Part shown: positions 13,151 through 20,293 of the stretch, piece after piece
Position numbering within the stretch: the stretch's first letter is position 1
Layout of the letters: each line of letters opens with the position of its first letter
Assembly: GCA_017882065.1 (NCBI GenBank)
Contig: JADGQD010000010.1
Span: 1-21,450 of the forward strand
Direction of reading: 5' to 3'
Source: Anaerolineales bacterium
GTDB taxonomy: Bacteria > Chloroflexota > Anaerolineae > Anaerolineales > Villigracilaceae
Length of the DNA stretch: 21,450 nt
The notes under the pieces: model-generated
The model's input: only the letters and a program-made list of their open reading frames with translations
The model's database searches: none
Told to the model about the DNA's origin: nothing
Translations under genes and position numbers: made by a program

Positions 13151-13317
13151 GCAGAATTTGGCGGGGAGCGGCTAATTTTCCTCTTTGCGCAAAGTGTCGA
13201 CGATTTTAGGGTCTTTGAGAATTTCCATGATAAAGGCACCCCCATTTTACCTCATCGCCACGGCGATTCCCAGAGAACCCGATTTTAGGAACGCCGTGTG
13301 TGACTGATGGAGTTCGT

Positions 13318-13346
13318 TTGACAATCAACATTATTTACACTAAACT
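13318..13346 (+). promoter_or_regulatory. promoter of the recombinase-like gene
   Basis: A perfect TTGACA (13318-13323), a 17-bp spacer and TAAACT (13341-13346) precede the ATG at 13393. AAGGAG at 13381-13386 is the ribosome site. Confidence 0.65.
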
Positions 13347-13392
13347 ATACGAAGTAATTGAGTTAATTCTGTCTTCCCGAAAGGAGATTCTC

Positions 13393-14289
13393 ATGTCCGA
13401 ATCCCCCACTGCTCATCTCACTCCCCAGGCCGGCCTCATCCCGGCCATCAATGCTTGGGAATTTTATCTCAACGACCAGGGCCGCTCGCCCAACACTGTC
13501 AAGGCATTCCTGTCCGATGTCCGACTGCTGACCCAGGTTCTGCCCCCCGATCGGACGCTGGGAGCCATTACCACCAACGACCTGAACAACTTCCTGCATT
13601 GGCTTGAACACGAGCGCAGCGTGCCCTGCTCACCCAAAACGCTTGCCCGGCGTGTTACGGCCATCAAATCGTTTTTTCGCTGGCTCCAAAATGGCGGTGC
13701 TCTCCTGGTGAACCCGGCCGAGAAGGTTGTCCAGCACTCGGTGCTCAGCCCCATCCCCGAGGTCCTGACCGAGACGGAGATCGATGCCGTTCTGCTGGCT
13801 GCCGATCGGTCCCGCCGGGCCACCCGTCCCGATGCCCGCCCGTATACCCTGCTGTCCCTGCTGCTTGCCACTGGCATCAAGAAGTCCGAGTGTCTGGGCA
13901 TCCACCTCAATCATATTGACTTGCAGTCCCCTGGCGAACCATATGTTTTTATCCGTTATGCCAGCCCGGCTAATCGCTATAAGGAACGCAAGTTGACCCT
14001 GCCCGAAGACTGGCTTCCGGCTTACGAAGAATACCTGACTCAGTACAACCCTGTTGACCGGCTGCTCCCCTGGTCGCCTCGGCGGCTTGAGTATCTACTG
14101 GAAGACATTGGCAAAGAAGCCGGTCTGCCCAAGCACCTATCCTTTGACATGTGCCGTTGGACCTGCGTCTTGCAGGATTTTCTGAATAACGTCGAACCAG
14201 AGAAAATCCGCCAGAAACTGGGCATCTCGAAGATCCAATGGCGGGAGATTAATTTGAAGCTGCGGCAGTTGGCGGGAAAAGACGAATAA
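13393..14289 (+). CDS. tyrosine-recombinase-like protein without catalytic residues
   Basis: 298 residues with XerC/XerD architecture. The SAM-like core-binding domain (about 16-110) has AWEFYLNDQGRSPNTVKAFLSDV and KTLARRVTAIKSFFRWL. The catalytic-fold domain (about 123-295) has VLTETEIDAVL, LLSLLLATGIKKSECLGIHLNHID and KERKLTLP. The active site is degenerate. The Arg of the TGLR-SE motif is Lys 163; HxxR reads D252-M-C-R255; LGH reads LGI (276-278); the tyrosine position reads QWREINLKL, with no Tyr. The Kbeta lysine (about K197) and the HxxR arginine remain. It probably binds DNA but cannot cleave by the normal mechanism. It has its own promoter and a strong ribosome site, and it is convergent with tilS. 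Alignment of the last residues is by eye. Confidence 0.8.
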   Translation: MSESPTAHLTPQAGLIPAINAWEFYLNDQGRSPNTVKAFLSDVRLLTQVLPPDRTLGAITTNDLNNFLHWLEHERSVPCSPKTLARRVTAIKSFFRWLQNGGALLVNPAEKVVQHSVLSPIPEVLTETEIDAVLLAADRSRRATRPDARPYTLLSLLLATGIKKSECLGIHLNHIDLQSPGEPYVFIRYASPANRYKERKLTLPEDWLPAYEEYLTQYNPVDRLLPWSPRRLEYLLEDIGKEAGLPKHLSFDMCRWTCVLQDFLNNVEPEKIRQKLGISKIQWREINLKLRQLAGKDE

Positions 14290-14292
14290 CCT

Positions 14293-14395
14293 GTAGAGGC
14301 CGACCAGGTCATCCCCGCCGATATCATCCCCGAAGGGGAAGGTCCCCGCGCAGTACCCGCAGGGTGAAGGGGGATGGGAAACCGGTCGCCTCTAC
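14293..14395. repeat. palindromic repeat between convergent genes (family 2, short copy)
   Basis: The ends GTAGAGGCCGACC (14293-14305) and GGTCGCCTCTAC (14384-14395) are inverted repeats with one extra base. Inside are TCATCCCCGCC, ATCATCCCCGAAGGGG, ACCCGCAGGGT and GGGGGATGGGAAACCGG. The right arm contains the tilS stop codon (TAG, 14394-14392). The structure may serve as terminator for both convergent genes. Related blocks occur at 16584-16785. Confidence 0.6.
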
Positions 14396-15822
14396 GATGG
14401 TTGGAGAATTAATTTCAACACCCGTTTCGTTTTTTCGGTGACGCGGAACGGGTGCGCCAGGCGGAATCCCGGCACCCAGACAATTTGTTCCCCTGCACAG
14501 ACCAACGGCCACCCGGCGCGTGCCCGTCTGGGTAGTTTAACATTAATAAAAAATTCCCGCAATTTGACCGTTTGCCTGTTCATACCGAGCGGCGAGAAGA
14601 CGTCCCCTGCGCGGCGGGTGCGGACCGTGAACCTGTCTCCCGTCAAATCCGCGTCAAGCCAGGCCACGAAGGAATCCCCATTTTCATGCGCAAATTGGCG
14701 GGCCGTTTCGACATCCACTTCGAACGCCGACAGGAAGAAGTTTTCGTTGAGATTCACCTGTCCGTTGATCTGCAGATCGTAGACTCCTTCCATCAGTGGC
14801 CAATGCGCCGACGGCAGGTCAGCCTCCAAAGCTGCAAGGTAGATTGCATCCCCCTCGCGATAGAGATAGAGACCATCGGTCAAGTCAACCTGCCGGGGAA
14901 CGAGGTCGGGCATGAGTGTGCGCGTTCTGGCCTCAACGAAGTTCGAGGCGCGTTCCAGGGTATTGAAATCCAGGTTGCGCATGTTGGGCCGCAAAGATTC
15001 CATTGCTCTGCGGAAGATGTTACGGCGGAGTCCGCGCGGGATTTCTTCCATGACGGAGGATCGAAAGGCTACATAATCAGCGTCTGCCTTCAAGACAACC
15101 TTCGGCCAGACTGAGTCAACCGCATCTGTCAGGGTTTCATAGTCCCCGGCCAGAGCCTCGGCCGTGCGCAGTAGCGTGTTTTTGAAACGCAGATTGTACT
15201 TCTCGAGTTCGGGAATCAGGCTGTGGCGCAACCGGTTACGGAAGTAAGTTTCGTCGGTGTTGGACGGGTCATGGACGGGCTGGAGATTATGTTCGCGGCA
15301 ATAGGCCTCAGTCTCATGCCTCCACAGATGCAGAATGGGGCGAACCAATGGGATTTCCCGGTCAAATTCGGTCAGGGAGGTGCGCCCGGCCATCCCTTTC
15401 AACCCGGCCAGACCTGCGCCGCGCAGGAAGTGCATCAGGATGGTCTCTACCTGATCGTCGGCAGTGTGACCAACTGCCACCACGCTGGCGCGGTGTGCCC
15501 GTGCCTGGGCGAACAGGAAACGATAGCGCAGCGTGCGTGCGGATTCCTCCAGCGAGAGTTTGTGCTCTTCGGCGTAACCGCGCACATCCGCGGACTCAGT
15601 CACAAAAGGCAATTTCATCTGTTCCGCCACGCGGCGCACAAACTCAGCCTCCTGGTTCGCTTCGGGGCGCAGTTGGTGATCGAAATGTGCTACGATGATA
15701 TCCAGGTTGGGAATCTGCCGCGCCAGGTGGAGCAGACACAGGCTGTCTGGTCCGCCGGAGACACCGATGACGACAAACTCGCCAGTTGGCAAATGATTGG
15801 CGATAAAACGATTGTGCATCAT
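14392..15822 (-). CDS. tilS: tRNA(Ile)-lysidine synthase TilS
   Basis: 476 residues. It converts C34 of the tRNA-Ile with CAU anticodon to lysidine, using ATP and lysine, so that AUA is read as isoleucine. The PP-loop GVSGGPDSLCLLHLA (SGGPDS at 22-27) is followed by AHFDHQLRPEANQEAEFV, LSLEESARTLRYRFL, VAVGHTADDQVETILMHFLRGAGLAGLKGM, LVRPIL, and PSNTDETYFRNRLRHSLIPELE, which is the family signature for the N-terminal catalytic domain. The C-terminal part has DLTGDRFTVRTRRAGDVFSPLGMNRQTVKLREFFINVKLPRRARAGWPLV, the tRNA-binding C-domain. It starts at tandem ATGs with only a weak GAGG nearby. A candidate promoter lies at 16045-16074, and the stop codon is inside a palindromic repeat. Confidence 0.95.
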   Translation of the reverse strand: MMHNRFIANHLPTGEFVVIGVSGGPDSLCLLHLARQIPNLDIIVAHFDHQLRPEANQEAEFVRRVAEQMKLPFVTESADVRGYAEEHKLSLEESARTLRYRFLFAQARAHRASVVAVGHTADDQVETILMHFLRGAGLAGLKGMAGRTSLTEFDREIPLVRPILHLWRHETEAYCREHNLQPVHDPSNTDETYFRNRLRHSLIPELEKYNLRFKNTLLRTAEALAGDYETLTDAVDSVWPKVVLKADADYVAFRSSVMEEIPRGLRRNIFRRAMESLRPNMRNLDFNTLERASNFVEARTRTLMPDLVPRQVDLTDGLYLYREGDAIYLAALEADLPSAHWPLMEGVYDLQINGQVNLNENFFLSAFEVDVETARQFAHENGDSFVAWLDADLTGDRFTVRTRRAGDVFSPLGMNRQTVKLREFFINVKLPRRARAGWPLVCAGEQIVWVPGFRLAHPFRVTEKTKRVLKLILQPS

Positions 15823-15888
15823 ACCTCAGGGAATCTCTTCAAGGGATTGATCATATTCCAATTAAACCACAAAGTTCCTCGTTAAAGC

Positions 15889-15915
15889 GATCACCAGGCA
15901 CAAAGCCTGGTGATC
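15889..15915. repeat. hairpin upstream of tilS
   Basis: GATCACCAGGC-acaaa-GCCTGGTGATC is a perfect 11-bp stem in the 255-bp gap between the NYN gene and tilS. It has no T-run on either side. It may be a leader structure of tilS or a dispersed palindrome. Confidence 0.55.
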
Positions 15916-16044
15916 TATGGGGAGGGGACACCACCGAACTTGGTCTGCATGCGGGGGACATGCTGACCTTCGATGGCAGACACCTGATATACCAGTAAAA
16001 GGAGAACAGGTATCTTGAAGATATATTACATCATAATTGTCTTG

Positions 16045-16074
16045 AATGTATTAAAAAAAGATTAGAATTGTCAA
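16045..16074 (-). promoter_or_regulatory. candidate tilS promoter
   Basis: On the minus strand a perfect TTGACA (16074-16069), an 18-bp T-rich spacer and TACATT (16050-16045) form a plausible promoter at the end of the NYN gene. The leader to tilS would be about 215 nt. Confidence 0.5.
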
Positions 16075-16077
16075 ATT

Positions 16078-16545
16078 TCATCTCCCCCTCCTCTCAAAGA
16101 ATTTCAGCCACTCCTCCACTTCGTCGGGACTCAGCACCGATTCACTCTTGGATTTCGTCTTGCAAACTGTCTGTGCTTTGACCATCTCCTGGGCAAATTC
16201 TTCCGCAGACATTGCCCCGGCGCGGGCGGCTCCTGCGGCGCGCTGGAGGCGTCCATCGGAACTGACTACTGTCCAGTTCTTGGCCGCTTTCTTCAGTTGT
16301 AAAAGCCGGGCTTCGATGGCGGCATCCGCGCTTGAACCCTGACGGATGAAATGCGCCGTTACCACGCCTGCCTTGCGCGTGGATGCCTGTCCCGGCGGAG
16401 CGCCGTCAAAGTAGACTTCCACCTGGGCACGGCGCAGACGGCAGAATTCCTGCAAGCGGACCAGGAGGTCCAGTTCGTCGTCGAACGAGTCCAGGTGCAA
16501 GCCCAGTTTGGGGATCAGGTTATGACCGTCAATCAGATATGGCAT
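16078..16545 (-). CDS. YacP-like NYN domain ribonuclease
   Basis: About 155 residues from the ATG at 16545, where the family signature MPYLIDGHNLIPKLG begins. In-frame codons further upstream would add an unrelated stretch. NYN/PIN-fold features are the N-terminal acidic DGHN, LVRLQEFCRLRRAQVEVYFDGAPPG with its internal Asp, VTAHFIRQGSSADAAIEARL, and WTVVSSDGRLQRAAGAARAGAMSAEEFAQEM. YacP/Rae1-type proteins are small endoribonucleases of the PIN-like fold, some acting on translating ribosomes. The precise target here is unknown. The C-terminus ends in a short helical tail (SPDEVEEWLKFFERRGR). The ribosome site is weak (AACTCTT before ATG). It is followed by tilS in the same direction. Confidence 0.85.
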   Translation of the reverse strand: MPYLIDGHNLIPKLGLHLDSFDDELDLLVRLQEFCRLRRAQVEVYFDGAPPGQASTRKAGVVTAHFIRQGSSADAAIEARLLQLKKAAKNWTVVSSDGRLQRAAGAARAGAMSAEEFAQEMVKAQTVCKTKSKSESVLSPDEVEEWLKFFERRGR

Positions 16546-16583
16546 AAGAGTTAAAAAAAAGAAAACACAGATGGCTGATTTTA

Positions 16584-16785
16584 TCATCCCCGCCAAGGGA
16601 CATCGTGCCCGAAGGGTATATCATCTCTATCCGCGTTGGTTCCGAATTTGGTTCTCCGGCTATCATCGGCGTGATGGAGTACAGGTGGTGTTGGGCGGGC
16701 GCAGCCCGCCCAACACCACCGAATCTTTTCCTCTAGCGCAGGAATTCCCGAAGGCCCCCGTAGGGGGTGGGAAACCAGGCCTCTT
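16584..16785. repeat. palindromic repeat region (family 2, long copy)
   Basis: This occupies the 330-bp gap between the NYN gene and the peptidase gene. It begins TCATCCCCGCC, then ATCGTGCCCGAAGGG, and ends GGGGGTGGGAAACCAGG. These are the same blocks, in the same order, as at 14310-14384. Between them is a perfect 17-bp hairpin, GGTGGTGTTGGGCGGGC-gca-GCCCGCCCAACACCACC (16684-16720), and a small CCCCC-gta-GGGGG hairpin. I see no gene in the gap. At 16805-16852 GGCTTCG...CGAAGCC is another weak inverted repeat. Confidence 0.5.
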
Positions 16786-16875
16786 ATTCATTCTGAAATT
16801 ACCGCGGCTTCGACCAACAGGATCGGCGGCAATGCCTCCGAAGCCATGTTGATTCTCACTGCGGGTCACGCGACG

Positions 16876-19032
16876 TCATTGCTTGTAGTTGATGTACTCG
16901 TAGTTCTCGATAAAGTTGTTGTCGAAGTCGTAGGCGATGATACCGACCGCATACTGGCCGTCCACCGGATAGGCCCCGTAGAACGCAAACGGTTGATCTC
17001 CCCAGGTCCACACATCTTCGCTTGGCGTGTAATCGTAATATGGCTGGTCGTTCTCATCAAAGAGGATCGTCTGCACGTAGTCCGTGAAGTGGTCCCCGGG
17101 CTGCGGATTGATCTCGACCGGATTGCTGGCGCCGTCGTTGTTACTGTCGGGAAAGGCGTAAGCATAAAGGTAGTTGCCATCGGCATCGAAGTAGAGCTTG
17201 GCTTCCACGGGTGCGGTCGCCTCGGCGGAGGTGTATTGTCCGTAGACCGCGTAAACCGTCTGCCCGTCCGCGCTCAGGTACTCGGAGGGTTTGAAAAGCG
17301 CGTAAGCTGCGTGATTGCCATCCGTCATGCTGTAGAGTGTAGGAGACCAATCATACTGGACGTGCACTGGGCTGGGACCATAATCCGGATAATTCACGCC
17401 ATTGAGCTCGACGGTGTTGTCTGCGATGTAGTACGAGATATCGCCGACCCAGTAGGAGACGGTGTCCGGGTTGTAGAAATAGAGCACCGTATAAATGTAG
17501 GACACGTTTCCGGTGACCGTGGTCGAGACAGACACGGTTTCCTCGCCGCTGATATCCGTGCCGGAGATCTGGATCGGGCCGATGGTCAATTCGGAGGCGC
17601 CCGGCCCCGCGACTTCTGCACCGCACGGGGGTATGTAGGCCTGGCCCTCCTGCGGGGCGAAGGCCACCCCGGTGTAGTGGAAGGCCATAAATTCATCCCA
17701 GGAGGATTGTTGGAGGAACCTGGAGACGGAGTCTCCGTAGGCAGGGAAATTGCAGCTCAACTCGGTGAAGGTATAGATGTCAGAATTAGGGAAATAAAAG
17801 GAAATGCCGTTCGAGCCGGACATCGCCGCCCCGTGCTTTTCGGCAATCACGGCCGAGGAAACCGTCGTCTGCAATTGAAGGGCTGCCTGTTCCACGCCCG
17901 AGTCGCCGGTCAAAGTGGAAAGCAACTGGGCGAAGTTCTCGAGGTCGAGATAGGGAGGAGGTGAATCCTCGCCAAAGATCGTGTAGAAATTGCGGGCGTA
18001 GGTCCTGGCTTCGGCCACCTGTCTCTGATCAAGGGAAGCCATGGCATTGATGAATTGGTTCATGGCATCGATCATGTCGGGGACGCGTACGCTCTCGACG
18101 GCGCTCAAGGTCGTCGTGGATTCCAGCTGGGCAATTTCATCGGCCGTTGCGCGCGCCTCCTTCAGCAGCGTGTCGGTGACCACGTAGGTGGAAACAATGG
18201 CCTGTGCGAGTACGCCTCCATCCATGGATGGGTCCTGGACCAGCTGATCCAGCCAACCTGCGTATGCCCAGCCAAACGACGGGATGACATCCTCTGCGGC
18301 AACCATGTAGTTGGTGACCGGATAGAAGGTGCCGAAGACCTCGATCTGTGCCATCAGGCAGGCATCGAAGCCAAAGAGCTCGAACCTGTCCAGGCCGGTA
18401 TTCTGGCGTACCTGGTCCAGCGCATCGGCAATGTCGGGAATCGAAAGCCTGGAGCTGGAAGTCGCATCCCCAAAGCCGCCTGTCCAGCCACCGCCGTGAT
18501 CCGCCATGACCAGCGCGTATTTCGTGGCCGGGTAGTTCTGGATCGCCCAGGTGACGTAATCCACCAGCGTTTGCGTGTCGCCCATATCGACCTCGCCCAG
18601 GTCCATAACGACCGGCGAATGGAGGGCACTCAGATCACTGTCCTGGGTGACGTAGATCCTGCGGGCGCCGGTCCAGTCCCCGTCGCCGGTGAAAGCCCCC
18701 GCGTACCGGTCCAACTGGACGACGATGTTCACCTGGGGGGTGGAGCCCACCAGTTCCATTTCATTCACGTCGAACCAAACCCCTTCTTCCAACACTTCGT
18801 CGTCCGCGTCGGAGTAGACGATCACGGTCCACTCTGCCATGGCGGCTGGAGTGATAACCTGCGCCTGCGGGGTAGGAGGAACGTTATTGGTTGGCTGAAC
18901 AGGGGTAAGCAAGTTAACGATCGCGTCCCCAAAGGAATAGAACAGGATAAGTGAGATACAGATGCATGCGACGCAGAGTCCGATGATAGCCAAAATCACC
19001 AAAATTTTTAACTTAGTTCTTGGTTTTTGCAT
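16876..19032 (-). CDS. membrane-anchored clostripain-family (C11) cysteine peptidase
   Basis: 718 residues. The N-terminus has a basic start, one transmembrane segment (about 10-33) and a Pro/Thr linker (about 43-63). The C11 caspase-fold domain starts at EWTVIVYSDADDEV (about 67). It contains VNIVVQLDR, the strand-end catalytic histidine in ALVMADHGGGWTGG (H179) and the nucleophile in LFGFDACLMAQIEV (C225). Later parts (AAEDVIPSFGWAYAGWLDQL) also fit the family. The C-terminal roughly 270 residues are beta-rich and Tyr/Asp-rich, possibly a substrate or surface domain. Clostripain-type enzymes cleave after Arg/Lys and are usually secreted and self-processed. Start ATG follows AAAGGGAGAT. It is a lone gene on its strand; regulation is not visible. 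Confidence 0.88.
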   Translation of the reverse strand: MQKPRTKLKILVILAIIGLCVACICISLILFYSFGDAIVNLLTPVQPTNNVPPTPQAQVITPAAMAEWTVIVYSDADDEVLEEGVWFDVNEMELVGSTPQVNIVVQLDRYAGAFTGDGDWTGARRIYVTQDSDLSALHSPVVMDLGEVDMGDTQTLVDYVTWAIQNYPATKYALVMADHGGGWTGGFGDATSSSRLSIPDIADALDQVRQNTGLDRFELFGFDACLMAQIEVFGTFYPVTNYMVAAEDVIPSFGWAYAGWLDQLVQDPSMDGGVLAQAIVSTYVVTDTLLKEARATADEIAQLESTTTLSAVESVRVPDMIDAMNQFINAMASLDQRQVAEARTYARNFYTIFGEDSPPPYLDLENFAQLLSTLTGDSGVEQAALQLQTTVSSAVIAEKHGAAMSGSNGISFYFPNSDIYTFTELSCNFPAYGDSVSRFLQQSSWDEFMAFHYTGVAFAPQEGQAYIPPCGAEVAGPGASELTIGPIQISGTDISGEETVSVSTTVTGNVSYIYTVLYFYNPDTVSYWVGDISYYIADNTVELNGVNYPDYGPSPVHVQYDWSPTLYSMTDGNHAAYALFKPSEYLSADGQTVYAVYGQYTSAEATAPVEAKLYFDADGNYLYAYAFPDSNNDGASNPVEINPQPGDHFTDYVQTILFDENDQPYYDYTPSEDVWTWGDQPFAFYGAYPVDGQYAVGIIAYDFDNNFIENYEYINYKQ

Positions 19033-19046
19033 ATCTCCCTTTCCCT

Positions 19047-19130
19047 TTCAACCAGATTGACTCCGCCCCTACGGGCAGAAATCCAGGTGCGGGCCTGCTC
19101 ATCCACCGCGATATCTGTGGGAATATGATC
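19047..19130 (-). pseudogene. possible fragment of a propeller-repeat gene
   Basis: The minus strand upstream of the peptidase gene reads DHIPTDIAVDEQARTWISAR followed by RGGVNLVE. This resembles one blade of the two-component-regulator propeller repeat (I-x-D-I-A-V-D-x-x-G-x-x-W-x-G-T-x-G-G-V). No start, signal or neighbouring blades are present, so it would be a remnant left by deletion. It could equally be chance similarity. Confidence 0.3.
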
Positions 19131-19262
19131 CAACCGCCATCTGTCGGAGGCGTATCTGCCTGCCAGGAGACAGCGGGAACTTTCACTCCACACCAGAATC
19201 ACGGGCTAACAAGTTACTATATCATAATTATGGTAATATTTGTATATAAACGCGCCCAGGGG

Positions 19263-19470
19263 CACGGTTTTCACAAACTCGGGGTTTGGGGTATTGGCGG
19301 GTGGCAAAGCCGCCCGCCAATACCCCAAGATCCTCTTTTCCCCCGCCCCTGGCCGAGGCAACTACAAACCGCCATCGGCTGCTTCGGCGCCACGAGGCGC
19401 CGAAGGCACATCCCTCTTTGGGGTCAGGGGGGTGGGGATTACCAGGCTTTCGGACTTTGTGAAAGCCCTG
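19263..19470 (+). mobile_element. MITE-like element, copy 3
   Basis: About 208 bp, with left end CACGGTTTTCACAAACTCGGGG and right end GACTTTGTGAAAGCCCTG. Hairpin A is at 19286-19305/19309-19328 with one G-T pair. Hairpin B has decayed (GCCGAGGCAAC...ACCGCCATCGGC), hairpin C is intact with loop ACGA, and hairpin D is lost. The ACTGC/GCAGT inner palindrome of the right end is deleted. GCCCAGGGG at 19254-19262 and 19471-19479 is a 9-bp flanking direct repeat. It lies between divergent genes, next to a very AT-rich stretch (19213-19250). From 19480 to 19682 I see no gene. Confidence 0.72.
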
Positions 19471-19682
19471 GCCCAGGGGAAGCAGCTATTTCAGGCAGAT
19501 CATTCCGAATTGGAGAGGCAGGTAGCAGAACCGCGTCCACCTGGCGAAGACCCTGTAGGAGGCGCCAACGTCCCCATAATTACCCCATCGCTATGGCAAT
19601 TCCCAAAGACCCTTTTTCAGGAGGAACAAAACAAGATAAAATTCGTTCTATCACTGGAAGAGTCCGCATCATGGAGGCTGCC

Positions 19683-20276
19683 ATGTTCAAGAAATTCCTT
19701 TTCGTTTTTCTCGCCGTTTTTCTCGTTGCCTGTACGGGCGGCACACTTGTACCCGTCTCCACGCCCTCTGTAGAGCAAATAGACGCCGAGGAGCAGGCCG
19801 TTTATGCCGCACTCCTCCAAAATCTGTATTCGGCATCGAGTTACGTCATTATGGATACCACTGCCACCAGTCCGGTCGGCGTGGGGGATACGGCATCCAC
19901 CCTGGACCGTATTATGCAAGACATGCGCGGCGTTGACCAGAAAACGGCGGACAGTTTCCGGGTCCGGAACGACGCGGCTTACCCCGTCCGGCCAGACATG
20001 GAACTCGGCAGCGCCTACGTTCTGCTGAGCCAAAGCGAAATGAGTCAAATCTTCAGCCAAAACCGGGACGGGTGGCAGGTCTTTTATGAACAATATCCTG
20101 ACGCGCCTGGCATCACCACACTTTCGCGGATCGGCTTCAATAGAACGCTTGACCAGGCACTGGTTTACGTTGGCACGATGAGCCATTATCTGGCCGGGGG
20201 AGGATACTATGTGCTGCTCAAAAAGGTAAACGGAGCGTGGATGGTTGACCAGCAGGTGATGACCTGGATTTCATAA
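19683..20276 (+). CDS. conserved lipoprotein of unknown function
   Basis: 197 residues from the ATG at 19683, chosen because GGAGG (19673-19677) is five bases upstream and the signal peptide starts here: MFKKFLFVFLAVFLVAC, lipobox LVAC, lipid cysteine C17. The open frame extends far upstream, but that part is repeat DNA. The mature protein has EEQAVYAALLQNLYSASSYVI, a middle region, and a conserved-looking end GWQVFYEQYPDAPGITTLSRIGFN, QALVYVGTMSHYLAGGGYYVLLKKVNGAWMV, MTWIS. The final YVLLKKVNGAWMV part has the look of a small alpha/beta (NTF2-like or cystatin-like) domain whose strand follows a 'G-W-x-V' turn. I do not recognise a named family. It is followed 17 bp later by a membrane protein gene. 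Confidence 0.82.
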   Translation: MFKKFLFVFLAVFLVACTGGTLVPVSTPSVEQIDAEEQAVYAALLQNLYSASSYVIMDTTATSPVGVGDTASTLDRIMQDMRGVDQKTADSFRVRNDAAYPVRPDMELGSAYVLLSQSEMSQIFSQNRDGWQVFYEQYPDAPGITTLSRIGFNRTLDQALVYVGTMSHYLAGGGYYVLLKKVNGAWMVDQQVMTWIS

Positions 20277-20293
20277 TCGGGTAAAATCCCTGC

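Noticed and set aside
13174..13233. Short minus-strand ORF ending ...EILKDPKIVDTLRKEEN
   Set aside because: It looks slightly protein-like but has fewer than 20 codons, no ribosome site and lies upstream of the tRNA promoter. At best it is the tail of a lost gene.
16846..18954. Long plus-strand ORFs (372 and 299 codons) opposite the clostripain gene
   Set aside because: They are shadows of the minus-strand peptidase gene, which has catalytic motifs, a membrane anchor and a ribosome site.
19020..19682. N-terminal extension of the lipoprotein gene back to 19020
   Set aside because: The extension runs through element copy 3 and non-coding DNA. A ribosome site and lipoprotein signal fix the start at 19683.
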